Shown: positions 1 through 4,956 of the stretch, piece after piece
How positions within the stretch are numbered: the first letter of the stretch is position 1
Layout: each line of letters starts with the position of its first letter
Assembly (NCBI GenBank): GCA_034660495.1
Contig: JAYEJJ010000193.1
Coordinates: 1 to 13,003, forward strand
Reading direction: 5' to 3'
DNA: 13,003 bases
From: DATFJZ01 sp034660495
Lineage (GTDB): Bacteria > Desulfobacterota > Desulfobacteria > Desulfobacterales > Desulfobacteraceae
Notes under the pieces: generated by a model
What the model was told of the DNA's origin: nothing
Database searches by the model: none
The model's input: only the letters and a program-made list of their open reading frames with translations
Made by a program: the position numbers and the translations under genes

Positions 1-1
1 C

Positions 2-223
2 GCCGCTGCTGCTGAACCAGAGTCGGATCAAAAGGAATCGGATACCCGGTCAAATGAAGGAGATGGAGATAGCCCGACCCTGGAAGCAAATGCCCCGGCA
101 AATGAAACAAAAACACCGGCAAAGAAAGGCCATGCCCCGGCTAAGAAAGCAACTATTGAGGCTAAAAAAAGCCCAATGAAATCCAATTTTACAGGGGGCC
201 CTTCAGAAGGAAATATGTTTTGA
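2..223 (+). CDS. 3' end of an unidentified low-complexity Lys/Ala/Pro-rich protein (partial)
   Basis: An open frame enters from the left edge of the window and ends at TGA 221-223, giving the last 73 residues of a protein whose start lies outside. The visible part is hydrophilic and low in complexity: an acidic Glu/Asp/Ser stretch first, then a basic tail with repeated Pro-Ala-Lys-Lys-like motifs, and a final segment ending GNMF. Such tails are usually disordered and occur on many nucleic-acid-binding or ribosome-associated proteins, but the conserved domain is missing and I do not recognise the family. A hairpin followed by T residues 25 bases after the stop fits the end of a transcription unit. 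A minus-strand frame over the same bases has hydrophobic content typical of a shadow and was not called. Confidence 0.5.
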   Translation, partial: AAAAEPESDQKESDTRSNEGDGDSPTLEANAPANETKTPAKKGHAPAKKATIEAKKSPMKSNFTGGPSEGNMF

Positions 224-247
224 GACGTCCAGATAACGAACCATGAA

Positions 248-275
248 TGGGTGGATTCTATCTCCACCCAATTTT
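248..275 (+). terminator. Putative rho-independent terminator
   Basis: TGGGTGGA (248-255) and TCCACCCA (263-270) form a perfect 8-bp stem with a 7-base loop, followed by ATTTT. It lies just after the stop of the left-edge gene and has no other obvious client. The T-tract is short, so termination may be weak. Confidence 0.5.
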
Positions 276-385
276 AACAGGGCAGATATGGAAACCGCCC
301 CTGCCCATTCAAATACCTGCCACGGGCAGACCTTTTTACATTTCGCTCTGCCCACAACAAAGTATGAAAGACCCGATTGGAAAAT

Positions 386-454
386 GGACTTTCATATAAC
401 CGGCATGGCCGGAGCATGGTCATTCTCATCGGTCACAACAAAAAATGAAAGTCA
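386..454. repeat. Dispersed structured repeat, copy A
   Basis: A segment of about 68 bases is bounded by the perfect 9-bp inverted repeat GACTTTCAT (387-395) and ATGAAAGTC (445-453). Inside it is a small hairpin, CCGGC-ATG-GCCGG (400-412). A closely related segment lies at 10517-10579 with the same architecture. A 14-base piece of its left edge, GGACTTTCATATAA, recurs at 475-488 just before the RT fragment. It could be a miniature mobile element or a structured RNA/DNA signal; no function can be read from it. The surrounding 224-525 stretch shows no convincing gene. Confidence 0.6.
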
Positions 455-525
455 ATTATTTTAAATAGTTATAAGGACTTTCATATAAAAAAATCGAAAT
501 GCCGTCAGGGGAGTGAGGTGCTGTT

Positions 526-930
526 ATGCCGAAACGGAAAGGGGGTTTGTATGACGACATAGCGGAATATGAAAATCTTTACATCGCTTTTGACAAGGCA
601 TCCAAGGGGAAAAAGGATCGCCGTGAGGTGATTGGGTTTAGAGAGGAACTTGACCTCAATCTGATGAAAATCAGACAACAGCTTCAAAGCGGTGTTCTGG
701 ATATTGGACATTACCGCTTTTTCAGGGTGTTTGATCCAAAGCCGAGAAATATCTGCGCGGCATCCTTTCCCGAGCGGGTGCTTCACCATGCCGTCATGAA
801 TGTCTGTGAACCGTTTCTGGATAATTACCTGATTTATGATTCCTATGCCTGCCGAAAAGGGAAGGGCAACCGGAAGGCGGTGCAGCGGGCCCAGGTCTTT
901 GCCCAAAAATTCCCCTGGTATCTCAAAAGT
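526..930 (+). pseudogene. N-terminal fragment of a DGR-type reverse transcriptase
   Basis: ATG at 526 is preceded by a good ribosome binding site (GGGGAGTGAGG, 511-521). About 134 residues resemble the N-terminus of diversity-generating-retroelement reverse transcriptases: an N-terminal YENLYIAFDKASKGK helix, then YRFFRVFDPKPRNICA (the RT-1 region, comparable to YEPKPRLISA in the Bordetella phage enzyme), RVLHHAVMNVCEPF, and YDSYACRKGKGNRKAV. Similarity stops around YLK at 919-927, exactly where intact enzymes continue into the first catalytic Asp motif (K-x-D-I-x-x-F). The YxDD motif and the thumb are absent, so the fragment cannot polymerise. The frame stays open to TAG/TAA at 1212, but the tail after 930 does not look like RT. 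A plain group II or other RT origin is possible; the nearby AAC-rich FGE fragment favours a DGR. Confidence 0.75.
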
Positions 931-1137
931 TCACCAGGTGAAACGGTGGATGCCGACCTGCTGACCATCGGCAAAATCCCGCCCCGTCCCACTGGAAATC
1001 AACAGCGGCACGGGCAAAAAGAGGACACCCCGCCGGGGTTGGTAATTCATGCCGGATGGCGGAATGAAGATTCCAGCGGGGTTTTAATTCGGGGTCTCCC
1101 GGGCAATGTCCCAACCGGCCCGGACGATAAGATGTTA
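931..1137. other. Unassigned segment after the RT breakpoint
   Basis: About 200 bases lie between the RT fragment and the stop of the minus-strand coiled-coil gene. The RT frame runs through it without a stop, encoding a Gly/Pro/Arg-rich stretch. No frame on either strand gave a protein I recognise. The abrupt change at 930 and the higher GC content suggest foreign sequence joined to the RT by deletion or insertion. No terminal repeat is visible at the junction. Confidence 0.35.
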
Positions 1138-1683
1138 TTAAAGAATCGAAAAGGAGCGAAGTACGGCAGCCAGATCCTGATCGGTCTCAGCCTTTTTTTT
1201 CAAGGCGTTTAATAAATTTGAAAGTTTGCCTTCATGGGTTGAAAGGTCTTCCGTTAACAGATCGATTTTGTTTTCAACTGGTTTGACTGCTCTTCGCCTG
1301 TCCCAGATGGCAAAACCAATTATTACGGCCACAATACATGCAAAGGATGCTATGATTCCAATAACAAGGGCTTGAAACTCAGCAAAGCGTCTGTCAATGG
1401 CCTCAAAGCGTTTATCTATCGACTCAAAGCGTTTATCCATAGCCTCAAAGCGTTTATCTATCGACTCAAAGCGTTTATCCATAGCCTCAAAGCGTTTATC
1501 CATAGCCTCAAAGCGTTTATCAAGTTCTCTGAATAATGCTTTCTGTCCTTCCTCAAGCCGGGTGAGCCGTTCTACGATTTTTTTATCAGATATCCTGGGG
1601 GCGGTATCATAAGCAGCCACCGGTATTGTCCATAAAAGGATAATCGCACATACAACAGCACATGTGACATAGATAGATTTCAT
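1138..1683 (-). CDS. Secreted/membrane coiled-coil protein with tandem heptad repeats
   Basis: The 181-residue product starts at ATG 1683, chosen because AAGGAGGAA lies just upstream on the minus strand. Residues 1-24 are a signal peptide (hydrophobic core, cleavage likely after VAA). Residues of about 33-103 form a coiled coil that contains about seven copies of the heptad DKRFEAM/DKRFESI. Residues of about 107-127 are a transmembrane helix followed by WDRRR, a basic stop-transfer signal, and the last 50 residues are another charged helical region. Proteins of this shape recur in Desulfobacteraceae and, by analogy with Borrelia Bdr repeat proteins, vary in repeat number, but no biochemical role is known to me. 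It is a single-gene unit; the neighbouring genes are mobile debris. The frame seen on the opposite strand of the repeat is a shadow. Confidence 0.75.
   Translation of the reverse strand: MKSIYVTCAVVCAIILLWTIPVAAYDTAPRISDKKIVERLTRLEEGQKALFRELDKRFEAMDKRFEAMDKRFESIDKRFEAMDKRFESIDKRFEAIDRRFAEFQALVIGIIASFACIVAVIIGFAIWDRRRAVKPVENKIDLLTEDLSTHEGKLSNLLNALKKKAETDQDLAAVLRSFSIL
1381..1515 (-). repeat. 21-bp tandem repeat encoding the heptads
   Basis: About 6.5 units of a 21-bp repeat (consensus CTCAAAGCGTTTATCCATAGC on the plus strand, split in quotation as CTCAAAGCG and TTTATCCATAGC) lie inside the coiled-coil gene. Units alternate between two variants (…CCATAGC and …CTATCGA), so part of the array has a 42-bp higher-order period. 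One unit equals one heptad, so copy-number change keeps the frame and the coiled-coil register. The first unit is diverged. Confidence 0.9.
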
Positions 1684-1736
1684 TCTGTTCCTCCTTTTTA
1701 CCCGTCAGGATAGTGTAAAAAAAACCTAAGGATCAA

Positions 1737-1761
1737 ATTATATCCTGACTTATAAAGTCAG
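1737..1761 (-). promoter_or_regulatory. Possible promoter and hairpin upstream of the coiled-coil gene
   Basis: On the minus strand a perfect TATAAT (1742 down to 1737) lies about 54 bases before the start codon. Next to it CTGACTT (1745-1751) and AAGTCAG (1755-1761) form a 7-bp inverted repeat with a 3-base loop, occupying the spacer region and a possible operator position. No convincing -35 box is seen at the right distance, so this is tentative. Confidence 0.35.
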
Positions 1762-1769
1762 ATAACACC

Positions 1770-1812
1770 TGACATAGTCTTTGTCAATATGACTGACGGC
1801 AATTCAGGAAAT
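1770..1812 (+). repeat. 43-bp repeat, copy 1 (matches sequence after the DGR-like variable region)
   Basis: Bases 1770-1812 match 3423-3465 with a single difference (A for G at 1787). In the second copy this sequence starts at the end of the FGE-like reading frame, directly after the AAC-rich region. Here it stands alone and runs straight into a fragment of the clan CD protease gene. The core GTCAATATGACTGAC is a slightly imperfect hairpin; the other copy is perfect. Confidence 0.8.
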
Positions 1813-1999
1813 GGGCAGTCTGTTTTTTTTAAATTTTTTTTTTGACGGTGTGTTCAACGGGGCAGATGTACTGGATGCTTGTCTGCTGGCGAAAAATGCC
1901 GTTGAATATACCTATACAGGCCAGCATCCCCTGTTTGACGACAACGGCAACGGGATCGGCAATGACGACAATGACGGGACTGCTGCCAGAGAAATGATC
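1811..1999 (+). pseudogene. Duplicated fragment of the clan CD protease gene
   Basis: These 189 bases align without gaps to 6916-7104 inside the large protease gene; by eye about 13 positions differ (roughly 93% identity). The first ORF codons read MGSL…NFFFDGVFNGADV and end in the DNGNGIGNDDNDG stretch. The piece starts two dozen residues after the catalytic Cys region and contains no catalytic residue, so it cannot be functional. Several differences are C-to-T changes in the first 40 bases that lengthen T runs. It is fused on the left to the 43-bp repeat and on the right, at GATC, to a transposon right end. It probably derives from a paralogue elsewhere, not directly from the copy in this window. 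Confidence 0.85.
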
Positions 2000-2042
2000 C
2001 GATGTTTAATTTTACTCTGACCTGATTTATCCGATTTATCCT
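2000..2042. repeat. Isolated right end of the REP-transposase element
   Basis: The sequence GATGTTTAATTTTACTCTGA followed by CCTGATTTATCCGATTTATCC matches the right end of the two elements at 8191-8223 and 8616-8648, with small differences (CCTGATT for CCCCATT). The trailing GATTTATCC units are a short ladder like the one at 8649-8731. No left end or transposase sequence accompanies it. It lies between the protease fragment and the stop of the Rpn-like gene. Confidence 0.75.
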
Positions 2043-2048
2043 AACTTA

Positions 2049-2954
2049 CTATATTTTGAGGGCAAGCTTCTCCTGCTGAAGTTCCTTTATTGAAATACCG
2101 GTAAGCTCGCATATGGTTTTAAGCTCAAATCCTTTTTTAAGCATCTTTACTGCGGTTTCTCTTTTGCCTTCTTTTTTACCCTCTCTTTTGCCTTCTTTTT
2201 TACCCTTTCTTTTGCCTTCTTTTTTACCCTCTTGCCGTCCTTCCTTTCTGGCATTGAAGAGACCTGAATTATAATCCTTTTTCCACTTTTCACGGGCTTC
2301 ATAGGCTTCTATAAGTTCTTCATCCCTGGTAAAGGCAATATACATCTCATGTGCTTTTTCTATATTTTCATTTTCATCTAATAATACCTTCATTTTTTCA
2401 TCCTCCGTTCCCTCGTTTTTTAAATAATAGAGCCAGTGGGACAGTCTTTTGCCCTTTTCTGTATCTTTAAATTTCGGCAGCTCTAAAAAATGAATCACAA
2501 GGTGTCTGCTTAAAAAAAATTCTGGTTCATCCTTTTCTCGAACCATAAAAGTGGAATGATATTTATCAAATCCGTCAAAAAATTTAAAATCAAGGATGTT
2601 TATGCAGACCGCAGGATAAAGTCTGCTGTAAATATCTCCTACCTTCAGCTGTGAAGCGTAAAGCTTTGCCCAGTAATAAAGGGTGCGGTGTTTAAAATCA
2701 CTTGATCCTGATGTCTGTACTTCTATATTAAAAATCTGCCCGGTTTCATCAACAGCTTTAACGTCAAGAATCGACTCCTTGTCATACAGTATTTTCTTTA
2801 AATTAAACGGATTTTTCAGTTCAACGGTACGTATCCGGGGGAAGTCCGAGTTCTCTAACACTGCATTGATAAATGCCAGTAAAAGGAACTTGTTTTCTTC
2901 ACTTCCGAACAAATACCGGATAAATATATCAGATGTGGGCTTTACATAGGTCAT
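2049..2954 (-). CDS. Rpn-like PD-(D/E)XK nuclease family transposase
   Basis: The product has about 301 residues from ATG 2954; this start is preferred over the upstream ATG 2996 because GGAAGGA lies about nine bases before it and the family usually begins near the MTYVKPTSDIFIRYLFG motif. These proteins are related to recombination-promoting nucleases (RpnA-E) and to phage-type PD-(D/E)XK enzymes. The catalytic core is visible as ESILDVKAVDETG followed by FNIEVQ, i.e. the D…ExQ arrangement, after an acidic N-terminal segment. The C-terminal third has a helical region, an EGKKEGKR-type Lys/Glu/Gly repeat (about 70 bases) and a final helix containing TGISIKELQ, as in many relatives. It is presumably a DNA endonuclease that acts in recombination or as part of a selfish element; specificity is unknown. 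The gene looks intact and stands alone. Confidence 0.85.
   Translation of the reverse strand: MTYVKPTSDIFIRYLFGSEENKFLLLAFINAVLENSDFPRIRTVELKNPFNLKKILYDKESILDVKAVDETGQIFNIEVQTSGSSDFKHRTLYYWAKLYASQLKVGDIYSRLYPAVCINILDFKFFDGFDKYHSTFMVREKDEPEFFLSRHLVIHFLELPKFKDTEKGKRLSHWLYYLKNEGTEDEKMKVLLDENENIEKAHEMYIAFTRDEELIEAYEAREKWKKDYNSGLFNARKEGRQEGKKEGKRKGKKEGKREGKKEGKRETAVKMLKKGFELKTICELTGISIKELQQEKLALKI
2156..2234 (-). repeat. 24-bp tandem repeat coding for Lys/Glu/Gly units
   Basis: About three copies of a 24-bp unit (TTTTGCCTTC TTTTTTACCC TCTC on the plus strand) lie near the 3' end of the Rpn-like gene and encode EGKKEGKR-like octapeptides. Units differ at only a few positions, so the array is recent or kept similar by slippage. 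Its length is a multiple of three, so expansion keeps the frame. Confidence 0.8.
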
Positions 2955-3017
2955 ACGTTTTATCCTTCCAAAGCTGATGAAAATCGGGTAGTCCATAACA
3001 GAAAAATTTGTCTTTAA

Positions 3018-3048
3018 AATATATGATAATATTATACATAAAAGTCAA
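3018..3048 (-). promoter_or_regulatory. Possible promoter of the Rpn-like gene
   Basis: On the minus strand TTGACT (3048-3043) is followed after 17-19 bases by CATATA/TATATT (about 3025-3018), some 65 bases before the chosen start. The region is very AT-rich, so the match could be chance. Confidence 0.3.
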
Positions 3049-3102
3049 GCAGACAGCAATTTTAATTTAGTTGGCAAGTCTTTCAAAAATGTAAAGGTAA
3101 CC

Positions 3103-3207
3103 ATGAAAGACAGGGCATCTTTTATCAAACAAAAGCTCCGTCTTGATGCCGATGGTGATGGAACGGCCACCTGGTCGGAACCGGATCTTGTTATGTATGC
3201 ACGGTAA
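3103..3207 (+). pseudogene. EF-hand/dockerin-like peptide fragment
   Basis: A 34-codon frame from ATG 3103 to TAA 3205-3207 contains DADGDGTATWSE, a good match to the calcium loop of EF-hand and dockerin modules (D-x-D-G-D-G…E), preceded by a short helix. Such modules normally occur in larger extracellular proteins. The frame ends where it runs into the FGE-like fragment, which is read in a different phase. No clear ribosome binding site is present. I take this as a leftover end of another gene, not a functional small protein. Confidence 0.45.
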
Positions 3208-3430
3208 TGTATGGGAGTGGTGTCAGGATTGGTATGGAGATTATCCTTCTAATGCAGTGACGGATCCCCGGGGGCCTTCTGAGGGCTCTAACCGGGTTAT
3301 TCGCGGCGGGAGCTGGAACAACAACGTCAGGAACTGCCGGTCTGCTAATCGCAACAGGAACACTCCTGACAACCGGAACAACAACAACGGGTTCCGGCTT
3401 GCCTGTTCCCCAGCTCACCAGGTGACATAG
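3197..3430 (+). pseudogene. C-terminal fragment of an FGE-sulfatase (SUMF1)-like DGR target protein
   Basis: The last 78 residues of a formylglycine-generating-enzyme/C-type-lectin-fold protein are readable: MHGNVWEWCQDWYGDYP, then a GPSEGSNRVIRGGSW core, an Asn-rich stretch and NGFRLACSPAH, ending at TAG 3428-3430. Intact family members need about 200 more residues before GNVWEW, which are missing; the fragment starts at a junction near 3195 with EF-hand-like sequence in another frame. A longer open frame starts at ATG 3143, but its first 18 codons are not FGE-like. In DGR targets the C-terminal WxxN…GFR region is the variable region. Here it carries a near-complete set of AAC codons. It is either a relic of the target or a template repeat with its flanking sequence. 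Confidence 0.8.
3296..3410 (+). other. DGR template/variable-repeat-like segment (AAC-rich)
   Basis: Within RVIRGGSW…NGFRL there are 11 AAC codons and one AAT among about 26 codons, including runs of three (3317-3325) and four (3377-3388). DGR template repeats have this composition because AAC is the codon whose two adenines are randomised by adenine mutagenesis. A diversified variable region would show scattered replacements at these codons; none is evident. The exact repeat borders cannot be set because no second copy lies in the window. Confidence 0.6.
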
Positions 3431-3465
3431 TCTTTGTCAGTATGACTGACGGCAATTCAGGAAAT
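3423..3465 (+). repeat. 43-bp repeat, copy 2, with hairpin after the AAC-rich region
   Basis: This copy overlaps the stop of the FGE-like frame and contains a perfect hairpin GTCAGT-ATG-ACTGAC (3437-3451). In known DGRs a short hairpin lies just after the variable region and helps target retrohoming; position and size here are compatible, though the loop differs from the usual tetraloop. Copy 1 is at 1770-1812. Confidence 0.7.
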
Positions 3466-3477
3466 TAGAATCTTTTC

Positions 3478-3506
3478 TTGACAAAAGGCGTGCATTTTCC
3501 TAACAC
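3478..3506 (+). promoter_or_regulatory. Possible promoter for the protease gene
   Basis: TTGACA (3478-3483) is a perfect -35 box. With a 17-base spacer the -10 position reads TAACAC (3501-3506), a weak match. The gene start is about 150 bases further on, leaving room for a leader that contains the 12-bp tandem duplication at 3557-3580. No other gene is seen in 3431-3658. Confidence 0.35.
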
Positions 3507-3556
3507 TGTTTTGAATGAAGAATTTTAAGAATTTTTATTCATTGATTTTTTTTATT

Positions 3557-3580
3557 TAACAGGTACTGTAACAGGTACTG
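3557..3580 (+). repeat. 12-bp direct tandem duplication
   Basis: TAACAGGTACTG occurs twice in direct succession, followed by ten T residues. It lies in the leader of the protease gene. It may be a slippage product or paired operator half-sites; nothing further supports a role. Confidence 0.5.
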
Positions 3581-3658
3581 GTTTTTTTTTTACATTATTA
3601 AGGTGTAAAAGAACAACCTTTAAGATGTAACCGGGTAACAGGGGAGAGGGGGAGACTC

Positions 3659-4933
3659 GTGACAGTGAAAAATCATAAGGCATGTAAAAACAGACAAAGG
3701 ATTTTACCGATATTAAAATTATCACTGACGGCAGTTTTGTGTACTATTATCATCGCAGGTTTTCCCCTGTGGGGCTTTGGGTTCTGCAAATCCCCGTCTG
3801 CGTTTTACGAGGGGCAGTACGATCTTTCCGGGGCATTTCACATTACAGGCAGGGTGGATAACCGGTATATCCCTTTTTTCTCAGGCGGTAAATATGTGCA
3901 GGTGGCAGATACCTACGTTAATATAGTAACCGCCGAGATCATGCTGTCCGGCACGCCGGAGGACGGTGTAATTGACCCTGAACAACGCACCTGGGGCTGG
4001 TTTCTGGTGGAGGGGACCGGACTTGTTGAGTTTGACATGTCTTCGCCTGCCCCGTCTTTATGGGAGAAGGCTTTTGTCCACGAACTTGACGGCTTGTTAT
4101 GTGCGGTGGATGCCGGCGGAGCAGACCATCCTTTTGTAGCGGCAGCAGCCGTTGAAGCGGACGGTATCAGAATTCATCTTTTTGATAAAAACCATCCTGC
4201 AGCTCTGGTGCGCACCATTGAGATAAACGAATCCGGGATGGTTTCAGATGTCCTTTTAGGTGAAAAGGGGGTGTATGTCCTGCTGGAAACGGCTGGAAAG
4301 GTGCTGCGGTTTGATCCTGATTCCGGGGCGCTTGAAGCAGAAGGAGATGCCGGCAGCGGGCCTGTGCAGTTTGATCTTGATGCGGCAAGAAATCTGCTGA
4401 TCATTACCCATCCAGGTGCTGATAGCCTTACCGTGCTGGATGCAGAAACCCTGGTGCATAAAAAGAGCATATATGATCCCAATCTGATGAAAACACCGGT
4501 ATCTGTGGAAACAGCAGGGGACAAGGCGTATATCGGGTGCGCAGGCGCTGCCCCTGCCATTGTTTCCCTTGAACTTGACGACCTTTTATTAACCGGCAGA
4601 GGGGCGTCTCTGTCAAGACCCCCTGAGGGACTGATGTATTGTCAGGAGAACCAGGTCCTGTATTTTACAGACGGATCCGGCCTTTTTTATCTTTTTGACG
4701 ACGTCTGTCTCAGAATAAAGACCCGGACAGGGCAGGGGGTATGGACCTCTTCCCTTGAGGTGCTGGTTTCTCCGGAAGAAACATTCGGGGTCCGGGTGGA
4801 GGGCGGTTCCCCGCCTTTTGATCTGCCCTCTACCGGAAGCGTTGAATGTCTTGCAGATGCGTCTGATCTGACCCTTCAGGCCGGTCCTTTGTCTGCACGG
4901 TTTTCCATGCAGGGGATTATCCCCTTATTGTAA
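3659..4933 (+). CDS. Secreted beta-propeller-like protein, probable N-terminal part of the clan CD protease
   Basis: The 424-residue frame begins at GTG 3659 after a purine-rich GGGGAGAGGGGGAG site. Residues of about 17-43 form a hydrophobic signal or anchor. From about 190 to 345 there are repeated blade-like motifs (GVYVLLETAGKVLRFDPDSG, LLIITHPGADSLTVLDAETL, AYIGCAGAAPAIVSLEL, VLYFTDGSGLFYLF) that resemble YVTN/NHL beta-propellers. From about 366 an Ig-like repeat begins (VLVSPEETFGVRVEGG…) but is cut off when the frame ends at TAA 4931-4933. The missing strand of that repeat, FHAGDYPLIVTDGTGDS, is readable in the next frame, directly continuous with the following gene. I infer a single gene with one base lost, most simply from the TTTT run at 4901-4904. 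A programmed frameshift or sequencing error would give the same picture. Confidence 0.75.
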   Translation: MTVKNHKACKNRQRILPILKLSLTAVLCTIIIAGFPLWGFGFCKSPSAFYEGQYDLSGAFHITGRVDNRYIPFFSGGKYVQVADTYVNIVTAEIMLSGTPEDGVIDPEQRTWGWFLVEGTGLVEFDMSSPAPSLWEKAFVHELDGLLCAVDAGGADHPFVAAAAVEADGIRIHLFDKNHPAALVRTIEINESGMVSDVLLGEKGVYVLLETAGKVLRFDPDSGALEAEGDAGSGPVQFDLDAARNLLIITHPGADSLTVLDAETLVHKKSIYDPNLMKTPVSVETAGDKAYIGCAGAAPAIVSLELDDLLLTGRGASLSRPPEGLMYCQENQVLYFTDGSGLFYLFDDVCLRIKTRTGQGVWTSSLEVLVSPEETFGVRVEGGSPPFDLPSTGSVECLADASDLTLQAGPLSARFSMQGIIPLL

Positions 4934-4956
4934 CGGACGGGACAGGGGATTCAAGA

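Noticed and set aside
505..906. Minus-strand frame of 133 codons across the RT fragment
   Set aside because: It is the complement of a well-supported RT-like sequence and has no family features.
1397..1612. Plus-strand Ser/Lys/Arg repeat frame
   Set aside because: It is the antisense of the 21-bp heptad array; any frame through a tandem repeat stays open.
3191..3418. Minus-strand Val/Pro-rich frame over the FGE fragment
   Set aside because: Complement of AAC codons gives GTT/TTG-rich frames; the plus strand matches a known family.
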